Positions 1-8,110 are shown, numbered from the stretch's first letter. The stretch is DNA of 64,000 nt from Geodermatophilus siccatus (GCF_900103785.1 NZ_FNHE01000001.1:396109-460108), one strand, 5' to 3'. Program-made: numbers and translations. Notes: generated by a model not told the origin, from the sequence alone.

Positions 1-235
1 GGTGGTGCTCGACACCGACGTGCTCGACGACGGCAGCGTGCCGCTGGCCCGCGTCCTGCCCGCGCACCGGGACGGCGCCCGGGAGGTGCCGCCGCGGATC
101 GTCGTCTACCGCCGGCCGCTGGAGCTGCGCGCGCACGACCGCGACGACCTCGCCGACCTGGTGCGCGACGTCGTCGTGGACCAGGTCGCCGTGCTGCTCG
201 GGCGCGACCCGGAGGAGATCGACCCCACCGGTTGA
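1..235 (+). CDS. C-terminal part of Rv3259-like protein (zincin-related family)
   Basis: Only the last 77 or so codons are in the window; the reading frame is open to the left edge and the first full codon begins at base 2. The segment resembles, from memory, the C-terminus of M. tuberculosis Rv3259 (LARLIPAG..., VLFRKPIE..., DPSVIDPT), which also lies just upstream of whiB2 and fbiA. The family is often labelled metallopeptidase (PF06262), but where that family has HExxH this protein reads VVVDQVA, so zinc peptidase activity is unlikely. The function is unknown. A palindromic repeat starts two bases after the stop codon. Confidence 0.7.
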   Translation, partial: VVLDTDVLDDGSVPLARVLPAHRDGAREVPPRIVVYRRPLELRAHDRDDLADLVRDVVVDQVAVLLGRDPEEIDPTG

Positions 236-237
236 CG

Positions 238-292
238 GGCCCCTCTGCCCCCCACCGCTCGCGAGCTCGCGGCGGGACCCTGCAGCAGGGCC
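238..292 (+). repeat. Palindromic 3'-end repeat, copy A
   Basis: About 55 bp with partly complementary outer arms (GGCCCCTCTGC near the start, GCAGCAGGGCC at the end) around the core CCACCGCTCGCGAGCTCGCG. It is the most diverged of four copies (also 2337-2391, 3925-3980, 41673-41727). It starts two bases after the stop codon of the upstream gene. It could fold as a transcript hairpin, but no U-tract follows. Confidence 0.8.
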
Positions 293-374
293 GTTCCAGC
301 ACGTCACCACGCTCGGGGCGGTGCCCCCGGACGGGGCCGGGACCCCGCAGGGGGGCCTGCGATGCTCTGTCGCG

Positions 375-1376
375 ATGGACTCCTCCGCGCCGGCCGCCGT
401 CCCGTGGGTCGTGCTGGTCCTGGCGCTGCTCGCACTCGCCGGCCTGGCCGTGGTCGCGCTGAGCCGTCCGCGACCCCCCGCTCCCCCTGCCGATCCGGCG
501 CCGGCACGCCCCGCCCGCCCGGCTCCGCGCTGGCCGGACGACGACCTCCCCGGCTTCCTCGACGCCCCGCCCGGCACGCCGCCCCCGCCGCCCGCGCCGG
601 TCGCCGCACCCCCGGAGGAGGACGACCCGGGCCCCGCGCGCCCGGACGGCAGCGGCCGGGCCGTGGCCGGGATGGCCGCCGCGGCGCTGGTGCTCGTCGC
701 GGCGCTGGCCGGTGTCGCCGGGGCCACCGGCGACGGCGGCGAGCCGGCCGCGACCCCCGCGCCCGAACCGGTGGCACCGTCCCCGCCGGACACCCCGACC
801 CCCACCCCGGCGCCGCCGCCGCTGCCGGCCGTGCCCGCGGACCCGCTGCCGGGCGAGGGCGGCGCGGGGGTGCTGGCCGCCCGCTCGGTGCCGCTGGGCG
901 AGGACGGCGTCGTGGCCCGGCTGGCCTTCGGCGGCCTCGTCGTCGAGCGGCAGGCGGTGGGGACGACGGTGGCCTACCCGATGGTGAGCGTCACCGCGGC
1001 CGGGGACGGCGGGGCGGCGCTCGCCCACGTGCGGCTGCCGACCTGGAACTGCCTGGCCGCCGAGGCGCCCGAGGACCCGGCGGCCGCGGGCTGCGTGCGG
1101 TCGCGCACCGAGTACGCCGACCTGCCCTCCCCCGCCCTGACCGTGACCCGGGACGGCGAGGGCCTGCGGCTGGCCGGCCGCTTCCCGACCTACACCCGGC
1201 CGATCGGCACCGCACCGGCCTACACGGGCCGGGTGTACGACCTGGCGGTCACCGTCTCCCCCGCCGGGCCGGTGCGCGACGGCACCGCTCCGGCCGAGGG
1301 CACCCTCTTCCTCGGCACCGACCGCGCCGAGAGCGTCGACGAGCCGGGGCTCAACGTCGTCCGCCACGCCCGCTGA
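375..1376 (+). CDS. Two-TM proline-rich membrane protein, unknown function
   Basis: The protein is 333 residues. It has a hydrophobic segment at about 10-29, a long Pro/Ala-rich linker at about 31-90, a second hydrophobic segment at about 95-116, another Pro/Thr/Ala linker at about 122-160, and a C-terminal globular part at about 165-333. The C-terminal part contains two cysteines (in WNCLAA and AGCVRS) that could form a disulfide outside the membrane. ATG 375 was chosen over an earlier in-frame start at 321 because it puts the first membrane segment close to the N-terminus. I do not recognise the family. The gene stands alone between a rightward gene and a leftward gene. Long overlapping open frames on the same strand are GC-driven shadows. 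Confidence 0.65.
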   Translation: MDSSAPAAVPWVVLVLALLALAGLAVVALSRPRPPAPPADPAPARPARPAPRWPDDDLPGFLDAPPGTPPPPPAPVAAPPEEDDPGPARPDGSGRAVAGMAAAALVLVAALAGVAGATGDGGEPAATPAPEPVAPSPPDTPTPTPAPPPLPAVPADPLPGEGGAGVLAARSVPLGEDGVVARLAFGGLVVERQAVGTTVAYPMVSVTAAGDGGAALAHVRLPTWNCLAAEAPEDPAAAGCVRSRTEYADLPSPALTVTRDGEGLRLAGRFPTYTRPIGTAPAYTGRVYDLAVTVSPAGPVRDGTAPAEGTLFLGTDRAESVDEPGLNVVRHAR

Positions 1377-1431
1377 GAACCCGGTGGCCATCTCCGCGGA
1401 CATGGCCGGGAGAGGCGCGGGGGCCGGGATG

Positions 1432-2244
1432 TCACCGCCGGCCCGGCAGCGCTGCGGGGCCGCCGCCGGACAGCGTCAGCGAGACCAGGGGCGCACCCAT
1501 CTCGGTGCGCCAGGCCGCATCGGGGGTGCCCCACCACGGCCGCCGGTCGGCGCCGTCGACGAGGGTCAGCAGGCCCCGGTCGCCGTCGGCCCCGACGGCC
1601 AGCTCGACCTGCCCGATCGCGGCGTGCAGCCGGGCGGTGACGCGCAGGGCAGTCCGGGTGCGACGGTCGGGCTCGCGGGCGAGCAGCGCGGGCAGCCGGC
1701 GGTCCAGCTCGGCGGGGTCCCGGGTGCGGTGCACCGCGCCGGCGCCGTCGAGGTCGTCGACCAGGCGGGCGCTGCGGGCGTTGGTGAACGCCGCCTCGGG
1801 CCGCCGCCGGCCGATCGCGCGCAGCGTGGGGTCGCCCAGCGGCAGGCCGGTCAGCCGCAGCGTCCAGGGGCGGAGCACCCGGTCGAGCAGGCCCAGCACG
1901 CCGGCGGCCAGCTGCTCGGCGGCGTCGTCGTCGCGGGCCGGGAGGCGGGCCGGGGCCGCCCCGGCGGGTACCGGCAGCCCGTCCCCGAGCAGCGTGGCCG
2001 TGAGCCGCGGGCCACCGCGCAGGACCAGGGTCGCCAGCGCCCGCGGGACGCCCGTGCCGCCGGGCGGGTCGACCACGACGGCGACCGGCCGGGGGCCGGC
2101 GCGGCGGGCGCCGTCCAGGGCGAGCGCGGCGGTCAGCCAGGGAGCACGGGCGGTCACCGGCGCACGCACCGCCGCCAGCAGCGGTCCGGCCGCGCGGAGC
2201 TCCCGGACCACGCCGGCCCGGCCGGTCACCACACGCGTCGTCAT
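1432..2244 (-). CDS. Conserved hypothetical protein, unknown function
   Basis: The protein is 270 residues, starting at the ATG at 2244 (MTTRVVTGRAGVV). It is Ala/Arg/Leu-rich, with no signal peptide and no clear membrane segment. A patch at about 60-95 (PVAVVVDPPGG, LATLVLRGG) looks like an alpha/beta core. The C-terminus contains ADRRPWWGTPDAAWRTEMG. I recognise no catalytic motif and assign no function. It is transcribed leftward behind whiB but is separated from it by a repeat and a 14-bp hairpin, so it may have its own promoter. A longer open frame running up to 2673 is rejected because it would run through the repeat and antisense to conserved whiB codons. Confidence 0.6.
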   Translation of the reverse strand: MTTRVVTGRAGVVRELRAAGPLLAAVRAPVTARAPWLTAALALDGARRAGPRPVAVVVDPPGGTGVPRALATLVLRGGPRLTATLLGDGLPVPAGAAPARLPARDDDAAEQLAAGVLGLLDRVLRPWTLRLTGLPLGDPTLRAIGRRRPEAAFTNARSARLVDDLDGAGAVHRTRDPAELDRRLPALLAREPDRRTRTALRVTARLHAAIGQVELAVGADGDRGLLTLVDGADRRPWWGTPDAAWRTEMGAPLVSLTLSGGGPAALPGRR

Positions 2245-2259
2245 GCCCCGAACGACACC

Positions 2260-2290
2260 ACAGCCGCCGACGGGATCCGTCGGCGGCTGT
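2260..2290 (-). terminator. Perfect 14-bp hairpin downstream of whiB
   Basis: ACAGCCGCCGACGG, a three-base loop (GAT), then CCGTCGGCGGCTGT. It lies between the whiB stop codon and the start of the next leftward gene. The stem is strong but no T-run follows on either strand, as is common for actinobacterial terminators. It could also act on the 5' side of the gene starting at 2244. Confidence 0.5.
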
Positions 2291-2336
2291 AGGGACAGCT
2301 CGGAGCTGGTGTCACACGGCGCTGTGTGCGGTGAGG

Positions 2337-2391
2337 AGCCCTCCTGCAGGGCCCCGCCCCGAGCCTGCGAGGGGTGGGGGCAGGAGGGTCC
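2337..2391 (-). repeat. Palindromic 3'-end repeat, copy D (inverted)
   Basis: This is the reverse-complement form of the repeat, with outer arms CCCTCCTGCAGGG and GGCAGGAGGGTCC. Read along whiB it begins four bases after the stop codon, the same position and orientation relative to its gene as copies B and C. The central part is diverged from the others. Confidence 0.8.
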
Positions 2392-2395
2392 GCCC

Positions 2396-2728
2396 TCAGC
2401 CGGCGCGGCGGCGCAGGCGGCGGCGCTCACGCTCGGAGAGCCCGCCCCAGATGCCGAAGCGCTCGTCGTTGGCCAGCGCGTACTCCAGGCACTCGGCCTT
2501 GACCTCGCAGCCGGTGCAGATCTTCTTGGCCTCGCGGGTGGAGCCGCCCTTCTCCGGGAAGAACGCCTCGGGGTCGGTCTCGGCGCACAGCGCGCGCTCC
2601 TGCCAGGACTGCAGCTCGGCGTCCAGGCCCATGCTCCACAGGCCCGCGAAGCCCTGGGCCTGGCCCGTGGCACCGCGGTCGCGCTCGGAGGCGTTCACGT
2701 AGTCGCTCAACCACGAGACCTCTGCCAT
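2396..2728 (-). CDS. whiB2: WhiB-family iron-sulfur transcription regulator (WhiB2/WhmD type)
   Basis: The 110-residue protein has the four cysteines that bind the [4Fe-4S] cluster at about 48, 71, 74 and 80 (C, then CTGC, then EC), followed by the turn FGIWGG at 91-96 and a basic C-terminus (ERERRRLRRR). The stretch from DPEAFFPEKGGSTREAKKIC onward matches WhiB2 of mycobacteria and WhiB of streptomycetes, which control septation and sporulation. The start at 2728 (MAEVSWLSDY) is preceded by a GAGAGGGG ribosome site; a start at 2806 would add 26 non-conserved residues. Position next to fbiA, divergently transcribed, is the same as in M. tuberculosis. Confidence 0.93.
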   Translation of the reverse strand: MAEVSWLSDYVNASERDRGATGQAQGFAGLWSMGLDAELQSWQERALCAETDPEAFFPEKGGSTREAKKICTGCEVKAECLEYALANDERFGIWGGLSERERRRLRRRAG

Positions 2729-2883
2729 GACGATGCGTCCCCTCTCGCTGTCGTCCCGATGTGCGTTCCACGGGACGTTCCCGGGCCGCTCGGCACTCGT
2801 TGACACCGCGGGAATTACACGCGTGTCGTTGTGGGGCCGTCAACTCCGCCCGGTGTAAGCACCCGGTCCCATCAGCCACTCCG

Positions 2884-2902
2884 GTCACACGGTGTTCGTC
2901 AC
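2884..2902. promoter_or_regulatory. Direct GTCAC repeat in the whiB-fbiA intergenic region
   Basis: GTCACAC at 2884 and GTCAC at 2898, 14 bases start to start, lie in the 232-bp gap between divergent whiB and fbiA. Spaced GTCAC-type direct repeats resemble boxes for response regulators such as MtrA, but that link is only suggestive. A six-bp hairpin (GTGCCC-ATC-GGGCAC, 2945-2959) ends one base before the fbiA ATG, and no clear ribosome site is seen for fbiA. Confidence 0.3.
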
Positions 2903-2960
2903 TTCTCGCTGCGCACCTCGACACGCCCGGCGAACAGTGGACAAGTGCCCATCGGGCACG

Positions 2961-3920
2961 ATGACTTTCGTGCACATCGTCGTCCTCGCCGGAGGGGTCG
3001 GCGGGGCCCGGTTCCTGGCCGGCCTCCGCTCCGCCGTGCCCGACGCCCGGCTCACCGCGGTCGTCAACACGGGGGACGACGTGACGATGCACGGGCTGCG
3101 GATCTGCCCCGACCTCGACACCGTCATGTACACCCTCGGCGGCGGCATCGACCCCGAGCGCGGGTGGGGCCGGGCCGGTGAGAGCTGGACGGTCAAGGAG
3201 GAGCTGGCCGCCTACGGGGCCGAGCCGACGTGGTTCGGCCTGGGCGACCGCGACCTGGCCACCCACCTCGTCCGCACCCGGATGCTGGACGCCGGCTACC
3301 CGCTGTCCCAGGTGACCGCGGCGCTGGCCGACCGCTGGCGGCCCGGCGTCGAGCTGCTGCCGATGAGCGACCAGCGGGTGGAGACCCACGTCGTGGTCGC
3401 CGACCCGGGAACCGGGCGGCAGCAGGCGCTGCACTTCCAGGAGTGGTGGGTGCGCCACCAGGCCGAGCCCGAACCCCGCGCCTTCGTGCAGGTCGGGGTG
3501 GACGCCGCGGAGCCGGCACCGGGCGTGGCCGAGGCCTTCGCCACGGCCGACGCCGTGCTGCTGGCGCCCTCGAACCCCGTGGTGTCGATCGGCACCGTCC
3601 TCGGCGTCCCGGGGCTGCGGCAGGCGCTGCTGGCCACGCCGGGCCGGGTCGTCGGGATCTCGCCGATCGTCGGGGGCAGCGTCGTGCGGGGGATGGCCGA
3701 CCGCTGCCTGCCGGTCCTCGGCGTGGAGGTCAGCGCGGAGGGGGTGGGGCGGCACTACGGCGCCCGGTCCGCCGGCGGGCTGCTCGACGCCTGGCTGGTG
3801 CACACCGGCGACCGCGCCGACGTCCCCGGCGTCGACGTCCGCGCCGTCCCGCTGCTCATGTCCTCCCCCGAGGCGGCCGCGGCGATGGCGCGGGCCGCGC
3901 TGGACGCGGCCCGTGTCTGA
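2961..3920 (+). CDS. fbiA: 2-phospho-L-lactate/PEP transferase, F420 biosynthesis (FbiA/CofD)
   Basis: The 319-residue protein opens with [18 protein letters not shown], the nucleotide-binding start of the CofD family, and contains [20 protein letters not shown] and [11 protein letters not shown], both family hallmarks. The enzyme transfers the phosphoenolpyruvyl (or phospholactyl) group from the guanosine-linked donor to FO, giving (dehydro)F420-0. ATG 2961 places the GGVGG loop at residues 10-14, as in homologues; an upstream in-frame start at 2892 would add unrelated sequence. fbiB follows with an 8-base overlap, so the two are probably translationally coupled. FbiC and FbiD are not in the window. 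Confidence 0.95.
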   Translation: MTFVHIVVLAGGVGGARFLAGLRSAVPDARLTAVVNTGDDVTMHGLRICPDLDTVMYTLGGGIDPERGWGRAGESWTVKEELAAYGAEPTWFGLGDRDLATHLVRTRMLDAGYPLSQVTAALADRWRPGVELLPMSDQRVETHVVVADPGTGRQQALHFQEWWVRHQAEPEPRAFVQVGVDAAEPAPGVAEAFATADAVLLAPSNPVVSIGTVLGVPGLRQALLATPGRVVGISPIVGGSVVRGMADRCLPVLGVEVSAEGVGRHYGARSAGGLLDAWLVHTGDRADVPGVDVRAVPLLMSSPEAAAAMARAALDAARV

Positions 3921-5025
3921 GGAAGGACCCTCCTGCCCCCCACCGCTCGCGAGCTCGCGGCGGGACCCTGCAGGAGGGCCACCCAGCGGCCTCCAGGTCC
4001 ACCCGGTGCCCGGGCTGCCGGAGTTCTCCCCCGGCGACGACCTCGCCGCGGCGGTGGCGGGTGCGGCACCGTGGCTGGCCGACGGCGACGTCGTCGTGGT
4101 GACCTCCAAGGTGGTGTCCAAGGTCGAGGGCCGGCTGGTGCCCGTCGCGCCCGGCGAGGACCGCGAGGCCGCCCGGCAGCGGGCCATCGACGAGCAGACG
4201 GTGCGTCTGGTTGCCCGGCGCGGCCCGTTGAAGATCGTCGAGACGCCGCAGGGCTGGGTGGTCGCCGCTGCCGGGATCGACGCCTCCAACGTGCCCGGCG
4301 ACGCGCTCGTGCTGCTGCCGGAGGACGCCGACGCCTCGGCCCGCGCCCTGCGCGCCCGGCTGCGCGAGCTCCTCGGCGTCGAGGTCGCCGTCATCGTCAG
4401 TGACACCTTCGGCCGGACCTGGCGGGACGGGCTGACCGACGTCGCCGTCGGCTCGGCGGGGATCCCCGCACTGGTCGACCACCGCGGCGCGGTCGACGCG
4501 CACGGCAACCGGCTGGAGACCACCCAGATCGCCGTCGTCGACGAGCTGGCGTCCGCGGCGGACCTGGTGAAGGGCAAGCTGGCCGGCATCCCGGTGGCCG
4601 TCGTCCGCGGGCTGCCGTTCGACCCGCCCGAGGACGACGTCGGCACCCGGCCGCTGGTCCGCCTCGGTCCCGGCGACCTGTTCCCCTACGGCAGCCGCGA
4701 CCTGGTGGCGACCCGGGCGCCCGGCGCGGACCTGGTCCCCCGCCCCGGCGAGCTCGACGCCGTCGCCGCGGCGTTCCGGGTGGCGACGGCGGCGCTGCCG
4801 GAGTTCCCGGTCGTGCTGCGCTACGGCGGCGAGGGCGACGGGGTGGTCGACGTGCACCTGCCGGAGCGGGCCACCACGACGGCGGCGCTCAACCTCGGGG
4901 CCCTGGTCGGCGCGGCCGTGGTGCAGCTGCACGCCGAGGGCTGGACGACCCGCTGGGAGCCGGTGGGCACCCCGGGCGGCACCTCACTCGTCGGGAGGTT
5001 GTGGCTCGGGTCGCCCGCGTCCTGA
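3913..5025 (+). CDS. fbiB: Coenzyme F420-0:L-glutamate ligase (FbiB/CofE)
   Basis: The protein is 370 residues from the GTG at 3913, which overlaps the fbiA stop. Residues from about 28 onward ([22 protein letters not shown]) match the CofE fold, with [37 protein letters not shown], and [16 protein letters not shown]. The enzyme adds gamma-linked glutamates to F420-0. Two oddities are visible. Codons from about 5 to 23 are encoded by copy B of the dispersed palindromic repeat, so the true N-terminus is not conserved. The C-terminal part (about 275-370) is only about 95 residues and does not look like the roughly 200-residue FMN nitroreductase domain of mycobacterial FbiB. No better start codon exists before the conserved region. 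Confidence 0.9.
   Translation: MSEEGPSCPPPLASSRRDPAGGPPSGLQVHPVPGLPEFSPGDDLAAAVAGAAPWLADGDVVVVTSKVVSKVEGRLVPVAPGEDREAARQRAIDEQTVRLVARRGPLKIVETPQGWVVAAAGIDASNVPGDALVLLPEDADASARALRARLRELLGVEVAVIVSDTFGRTWRDGLTDVAVGSAGIPALVDHRGAVDAHGNRLETTQIAVVDELASAADLVKGKLAGIPVAVVRGLPFDPPEDDVGTRPLVRLGPGDLFPYGSRDLVATRAPGADLVPRPGELDAVAAAFRVATAALPEFPVVLRYGGEGDGVVDVHLPERATTTAALNLGALVGAAVVQLHAEGWTTRWEPVGTPGGTSLVGRLWLGSPAS
3925..3980 (+). repeat. Palindromic 3'-end repeat, copy B, inside the fbiB reading frame
   Basis: This 56-bp copy has arms GGACCCTCCTGC and GCAGGAGGGCC around the core CCACCGCTCGCGAGCTCGCG. It begins four bases after the fbiA stop codon. It lies within the only plausible fbiB frame and would encode a non-conserved Ser/Pro/Arg-rich stretch of the N-terminus. 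Confidence 0.85.
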
Positions 5026-5040
5026 GCCGCGGAGCGCCGG

Positions 5041-5046
5041 TAGCGT
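5041..5046 (+). promoter_or_regulatory. Leaderless -10 element for rmlA (TAGCGT)
   Basis: TAGCGT lies 8 bases before the ATG at 5055, the spacing expected when transcription starts at the start codon. No Shine-Dalgarno sequence is present. Confidence 0.55.
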
Positions 5047-5054
5047 CGCCGGAC

Positions 5055-5927
5055 ATGCGGGGGATCATCCTGGCCGGGGGTACCGGCACGCGCCTGTTCC
5101 CGATCACGCAGGCGGTCAGCAAGCAGCTGATGCCGGTCTACGACAAGCCAATGGTCTACTACCCGCTCTCGACGCTGATGATGGCCGGCGTCCGCGAGGT
5201 CCTGGTGATCACCACCCCCGGCGACCAGGAGGCGTTCCGCGCGCTGCTGGGCGACGGCAGCCGGCTGGGCATGCGCATCGAGTACGCCGTCCAGCCGCGA
5301 CCCGAGGGGCTGGCCCAGGCCTTCCTCATCGGTGCGGACTTCGTCGGTGACCAGTCGGTGGCCCTGGTGCTGGGCGACAACATCTTCTACGGCGCGGGGC
5401 TGGGCACGGCGCTGGGCCGGCTGCCCGACCCCGACGGCGGGCACGTCTTCGCCTACCACGTGGCCAACCCGCAGGAGTACGGCGTCGTCGAGTTCGACGC
5501 CGACCGCCGCGTGCTGTCCATCGAGGAGAAGCCGGCGGCGCCGAAGAGCTCGTACGCCGTGCCCGGGCTGTACTTCTACGAGTCGTCGGTGGTCGACGTG
5601 GCCCGCAGCATCCGGCCCAGCGCCCGCGGTGAGCTGGAGATCACCGCGGTCAACGAGCACTACCTGCACCAGGGCCGGCTCACCGTCACCGTCCTCGACC
5701 GCGGCACGGCCTGGCTGGACACCGGGACCTTCGCCTCGCTGCGCCAGGCCACCGAGTTCGTGTCGGTGGTCGAGGAGCGGCAGGGGCTCAAGATCGGCTG
5801 CATCGAGGAGGTCGCCTGGCGGCAGGGCTGGCTGGACGACGACGGGCTGCGCCGCGCCGCCGAGCCGCTGGGCAAGAGCGGCTACGGCGACTACCTGCTC
5901 CGCCTGCTCGACGACCCGGTGATGTGA
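5055..5927 (+). CDS. rmlA: Glucose-1-phosphate thymidylyltransferase
   Basis: The 290-residue length is typical of RmlA. The nucleotide loop [16 protein letters not shown] is at about 3-18, followed by [36 protein letters not shown] and [10 protein letters not shown], all diagnostic of RmlA. It makes dTDP-glucose from dTTP and glucose 1-phosphate, the first step to dTDP-rhamnose. RmlB and RmlD are encoded at 34986-36886; rmlC is not in the window. ATG 5055 fits both the conserved N-terminus and the -10 element just upstream; the longer frame from 5001 overlaps fbiB. It ends before a large palindrome shared with the convergent gtrA gene. Confidence 0.97.
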   Translation: MRGIILAGGTGTRLFPITQAVSKQLMPVYDKPMVYYPLSTLMMAGVREVLVITTPGDQEAFRALLGDGSRLGMRIEYAVQPRPEGLAQAFLIGADFVGDQSVALVLGDNIFYGAGLGTALGRLPDPDGGHVFAYHVANPQEYGVVEFDADRRVLSIEEKPAAPKSSYAVPGLYFYESSVVDVARSIRPSARGELEITAVNEHYLHQGRLTVTVLDRGTAWLDTGTFASLRQATEFVSVVEERQGLKIGCIEEVAWRQGWLDDDGLRRAAEPLGKSGYGDYLLRLLDDPVM

Positions 5928-5941
5928 GGGGGTCCCCCGGT

Positions 5942-6021
5942 GATCAGCTGAGCTGGTCGTCGGGGGTCCTGGCTCACCACCGGCGCTGAGCCAGGACACC
6001 CGACCGTGGGCTCAGCTGATC
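5942..6021. terminator. Nested palindrome between convergent rmlA and gtrA
   Basis: An outer pair GATCAGCTGAGC (5942-5953) and GCTCAGCTGATC (6010-6021) encloses an inner pair GTCCTGGCTCA (5966-5976) and TGAGCCAGGAC (5987-5997) with a 10-base loop, plus a short CGGG/CCCG extension. The 80-bp element can fold into a long two-stage stem from either strand, which suits a bidirectional terminator. The outer arms are unusually exact. Confidence 0.6.
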
Positions 6022-6051
6022 GTCGGGAGACGGTCGCCGCGGTTCGCGTGG

Positions 6052-6480
6052 TCAGGCCACCGGTGCTGCCACCGGCGCGACCGGGGACGGCTCCCGTGCC
6101 GCCACCGGCCGCTCAGCCATCGCCCACGTCGTCAGCACGAACGCGACGGGCATCGTGACCGCGACCGCCGCCGGTGGGGCGAGCTGCTCGGGGAGCGACA
6201 ACGGCGTGACCAGCAGCCAGACCACCGCTGTCCGCACGAGGATCGTCGTCCCGTTGGCGACGAGGTACCGCAGCAGCGACCCGCGCGACGGAGCCACCCC
6301 GAAGGCCCAGCGGGCGTTCGCGGCGTAGGCCGCCAGCACCGCCACGACGAGCGCGACGGTGTTGGCCACCAGGTACGGGGCGACCAGCAGCAGGAGCAGG
6401 TAGAGCCCCCAGTACAGGCCCGTGTTGAGGACGTTGACCAGCACGAACCGGCCGAGGACGGCGAGCCGGTCGCGGCTCAC
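6052..6480 (-). CDS. GtrA-family membrane protein
   Basis: The 142-residue protein has four hydrophobic helices (from about residue 9 to 122) and the GtrA-type motif AAYAANARWAFG between helices two and three. GtrA proteins are thought to flip undecaprenyl-phosphate-linked sugars across the membrane for O-antigen or wall glycosylation. The GTG start at 6480 overlaps the upstream glycosyltransferase stop by four bases (GTGA), so the two are coupled, matching the usual pairing of GtrA with a DPM-type glycosyltransferase. The larger open frame upstream is a shadow. The alanine/proline-rich tail is not conserved. Confidence 0.85.
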   Translation of the reverse strand: MSRDRLAVLGRFVLVNVLNTGLYWGLYLLLLLVAPYLVANTVALVVAVLAAYAANARWAFGVAPSRGSLLRYLVANGTTILVRTAVVWLLVTPLSLPEQLAPPAAVAVTMPVAFVLTTWAMAERPVAAREPSPVAPVAAPVA

Positions 6481-7298
6481 CCGCGCGTCCCGGGCGCGTC
6501 GTACCGCCCCAGCGCGGCCCGCAGCAGGATCTCCACCAGCGCGAACTGCGCACGCCGGCCGTGGATCTTCGTGGGCACCGCACCGGCGTCCGGGTAGGCG
6601 CGGGTGACCGGGACCTCCGTGCACCGGTGGCCCAGGCGCGCGGCCCGGATGGGCAGGTACGCGAGGAGTTCGTAGGTGTCGAAGACCTCTCGCATCGGAG
6701 CGACCCGCGGGTCCAGCAGCAGCGCCCGCGAGTGGCCGCGGAAGCCGTTGGTCGTGTCGGTGTACCGGGTGCGGGCAGCCAGCGACGTCACCGGGGCGTG
6801 GAAGTACGTGATCGCCAGGTGTCGCTCACGCGGGGTGTTGACCGCCCTGCCGCCGGGGACGTAGCGAGAGCCCTGGACGAAGCCGGCGCCCGCGTCGAGC
6901 GCCGCGACGAAGCGGGGCAGCGCCGAGACGTCGTCCTTGCCGTTGCCGTCGACGGTGATGACGCCCTCGTAGCCCTCGGTGAGGGCGAAGGCGAAGCCCA
7001 TGCGCAGCTGGGCGCTGAGCTTGCCGCGGTCGCGCTTCACCAGCAGGGCGCGGACGCCGAGCCCGCGGAGCAGGTCCGGGTCGGCGGAGCCGTCGGTGCT
7101 GCCGCCGTCGGCGACGACGACGTCGAGGCCCAGACCCAGGTCGCGCAGGCGGCGCAGCTGCCCGAGCAGGCGCTCGCCCTCGTTGATCACCGGGATGAGG
7201 ACGCAGTACCGGCTCGTCCGGGGTGCCAGGACGTGCACGTCGCCGCGGGGGACGGCCCAGCCGGTGGTGTCGGGGGTGGCCTGCAGGTCGCTGGTCAC
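6477..7298 (-). CDS. Family 2 glycosyltransferase (DPM/GtrB-like)
   Basis: The 273-residue protein has the GT-A signature YCVLIPVINEGERLLGQL near residue 32, DVVVADGGSTDGS, and ITVDGNGKDDVS, where the metal-binding aspartates of dolichol-phosphate-mannose-synthase-like enzymes lie, then FVQGSRYVPGG. No C-terminal membrane helix pair is present; the following GtrA protein supplies the membrane part. The likely reaction is transfer of a sugar from a nucleotide donor to polyprenyl phosphate. GTG 7298 overlaps the stop of the preceding gene by four bases. It belongs to a leftward coupled cassette running from 11073 to 6052. Confidence 0.85.
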   Translation of the reverse strand: MTSDLQATPDTTGWAVPRGDVHVLAPRTSRYCVLIPVINEGERLLGQLRRLRDLGLGLDVVVADGGSTDGSADPDLLRGLGVRALLVKRDRGKLSAQLRMGFAFALTEGYEGVITVDGNGKDDVSALPRFVAALDAGAGFVQGSRYVPGGRAVNTPRERHLAITYFHAPVTSLAARTRYTDTTNGFRGHSRALLLDPRVAPMREVFDTYELLAYLPIRAARLGHRCTEVPVTRAYPDAGAVPTKIHGRRAQFALVEILLRAALGRYDAPGTRG

Positions 7299-8110
7299 GA
7301 GTAGGTCTTCCTCACGAAGTCGGCGGTGCGCCGGACGGCGCCGGTCAGGTCGTCCTCGCCGGGCGGCAGCATCTCGACGGAGACGTGCCCGTCGTAGTCC
7401 ACGGCGCGCAGGGCGCCCGCGACCGCCTCGTGGTCGACCGGGCCGTCGGGCCCGACCGGGCCCAGCTGCGGGGCGCTGGCGTGCACGTGCGCCAGGACGT
7501 CGGCGCCGGCGCGGACCCGCTCGGCGGCGTCGTCCCCGGCCAGCGCCATGCAGGCGGTGTCCAGGTGCAGCCGCACGCCGGGCGAGTCGACGGCGCGGAC
7601 GAACGCGGTGGAGGCGACCGCGTCGGTCAGCCAGTCGCACCCGTAGTCGGTCGGGTTGGCCTCGATGCAGAAGCAGACGCCGGCCTCGGCGGCGCGTGCG
7701 CCGAGGCCGGCGAACACCTCGGCGGCGATCTCGTCGGCGTGCGCCACGGGCAGGTCGCCGCGGCGCCGGTTCCCCGGTGAGCCGAACACGAGGCGGGTCG
7801 CGCCGAGGCCGGCGGCCAGCCCGGCCATCGCGGACAGGTGGTCGGCGAGGCCCCGGCGCGCCTCGGCGTCGCCGAACAGCTGGAACTGCGGGCGGCCGAA
7901 CAGCAGCGACTGCAGCGCGACGACGCGCAGCCCGCGCGCCTCGACCGCGGCGCGGGCCGCGGCGACCTCGTCGGCGTCCTGGGCGAGCGGGTCCGCCCAC
8001 AGCCGGGTGGGGGCCACCTCGAGGGAGCCGAAGCCCCACCCGGGCAGCTCGGGCAGCACGGCGGCGTCGAGGTCGGCCGGCCAGGCCAGGTTGGAGAAGG
8101 CCAGCCTCAT
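7295..8110 (-). CDS. Sugar phosphate isomerase/epimerase (xylose isomerase-like TIM barrel)
   Basis: The 271-residue protein begins MRLAFSNLAWPADLD and shows AP_endonuc_2/xylose isomerase-like features: GFGSLEVAPTRLW, LRVVALQSLLFG, CFCIEANPTDYGCDW, VRLHLDTACMAL, LAHVHAS and DGHVSVEML. Conserved Glu, Asp, His and Glu at these places would bind a divalent metal. It probably isomerises or epimerises a sugar or sugar phosphate for the same product as its neighbours; the substrate is unknown. The ATG start overlaps the upstream epimerase stop (ATGA), and the next gene starts in a GTGA overlap. Confidence 0.8.
   Translation of the reverse strand: MRLAFSNLAWPADLDAAVLPELPGWGFGSLEVAPTRLWADPLAQDADEVAAARAAVEARGLRVVALQSLLFGRPQFQLFGDAEARRGLADHLSAMAGLAAGLGATRLVFGSPGNRRRGDLPVAHADEIAAEVFAGLGARAAEAGVCFCIEANPTDYGCDWLTDAVASTAFVRAVDSPGVRLHLDTACMALAGDDAAERVRAGADVLAHVHASAPQLGPVGPDGPVDHEAVAGALRAVDYDGHVSVEMLPPGEDDLTGAVRRTADFVRKTYS

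Noticed and set aside
362..2803. Long plus-strand reading frame of 813 codons across the hypothetical gene and whiB
   Set aside because: It overlaps conserved WhiB codons antisense and the real 333-residue gene; its composition is the Arg/Pro/Ala shadow typical of high-GC frames.
2800..2829. TTGACA at 2800 as a -35 box for fbiA
   Set aside because: No good -10 hexamer is found at 16-19 bases downstream, so the match was not used as a promoter call.
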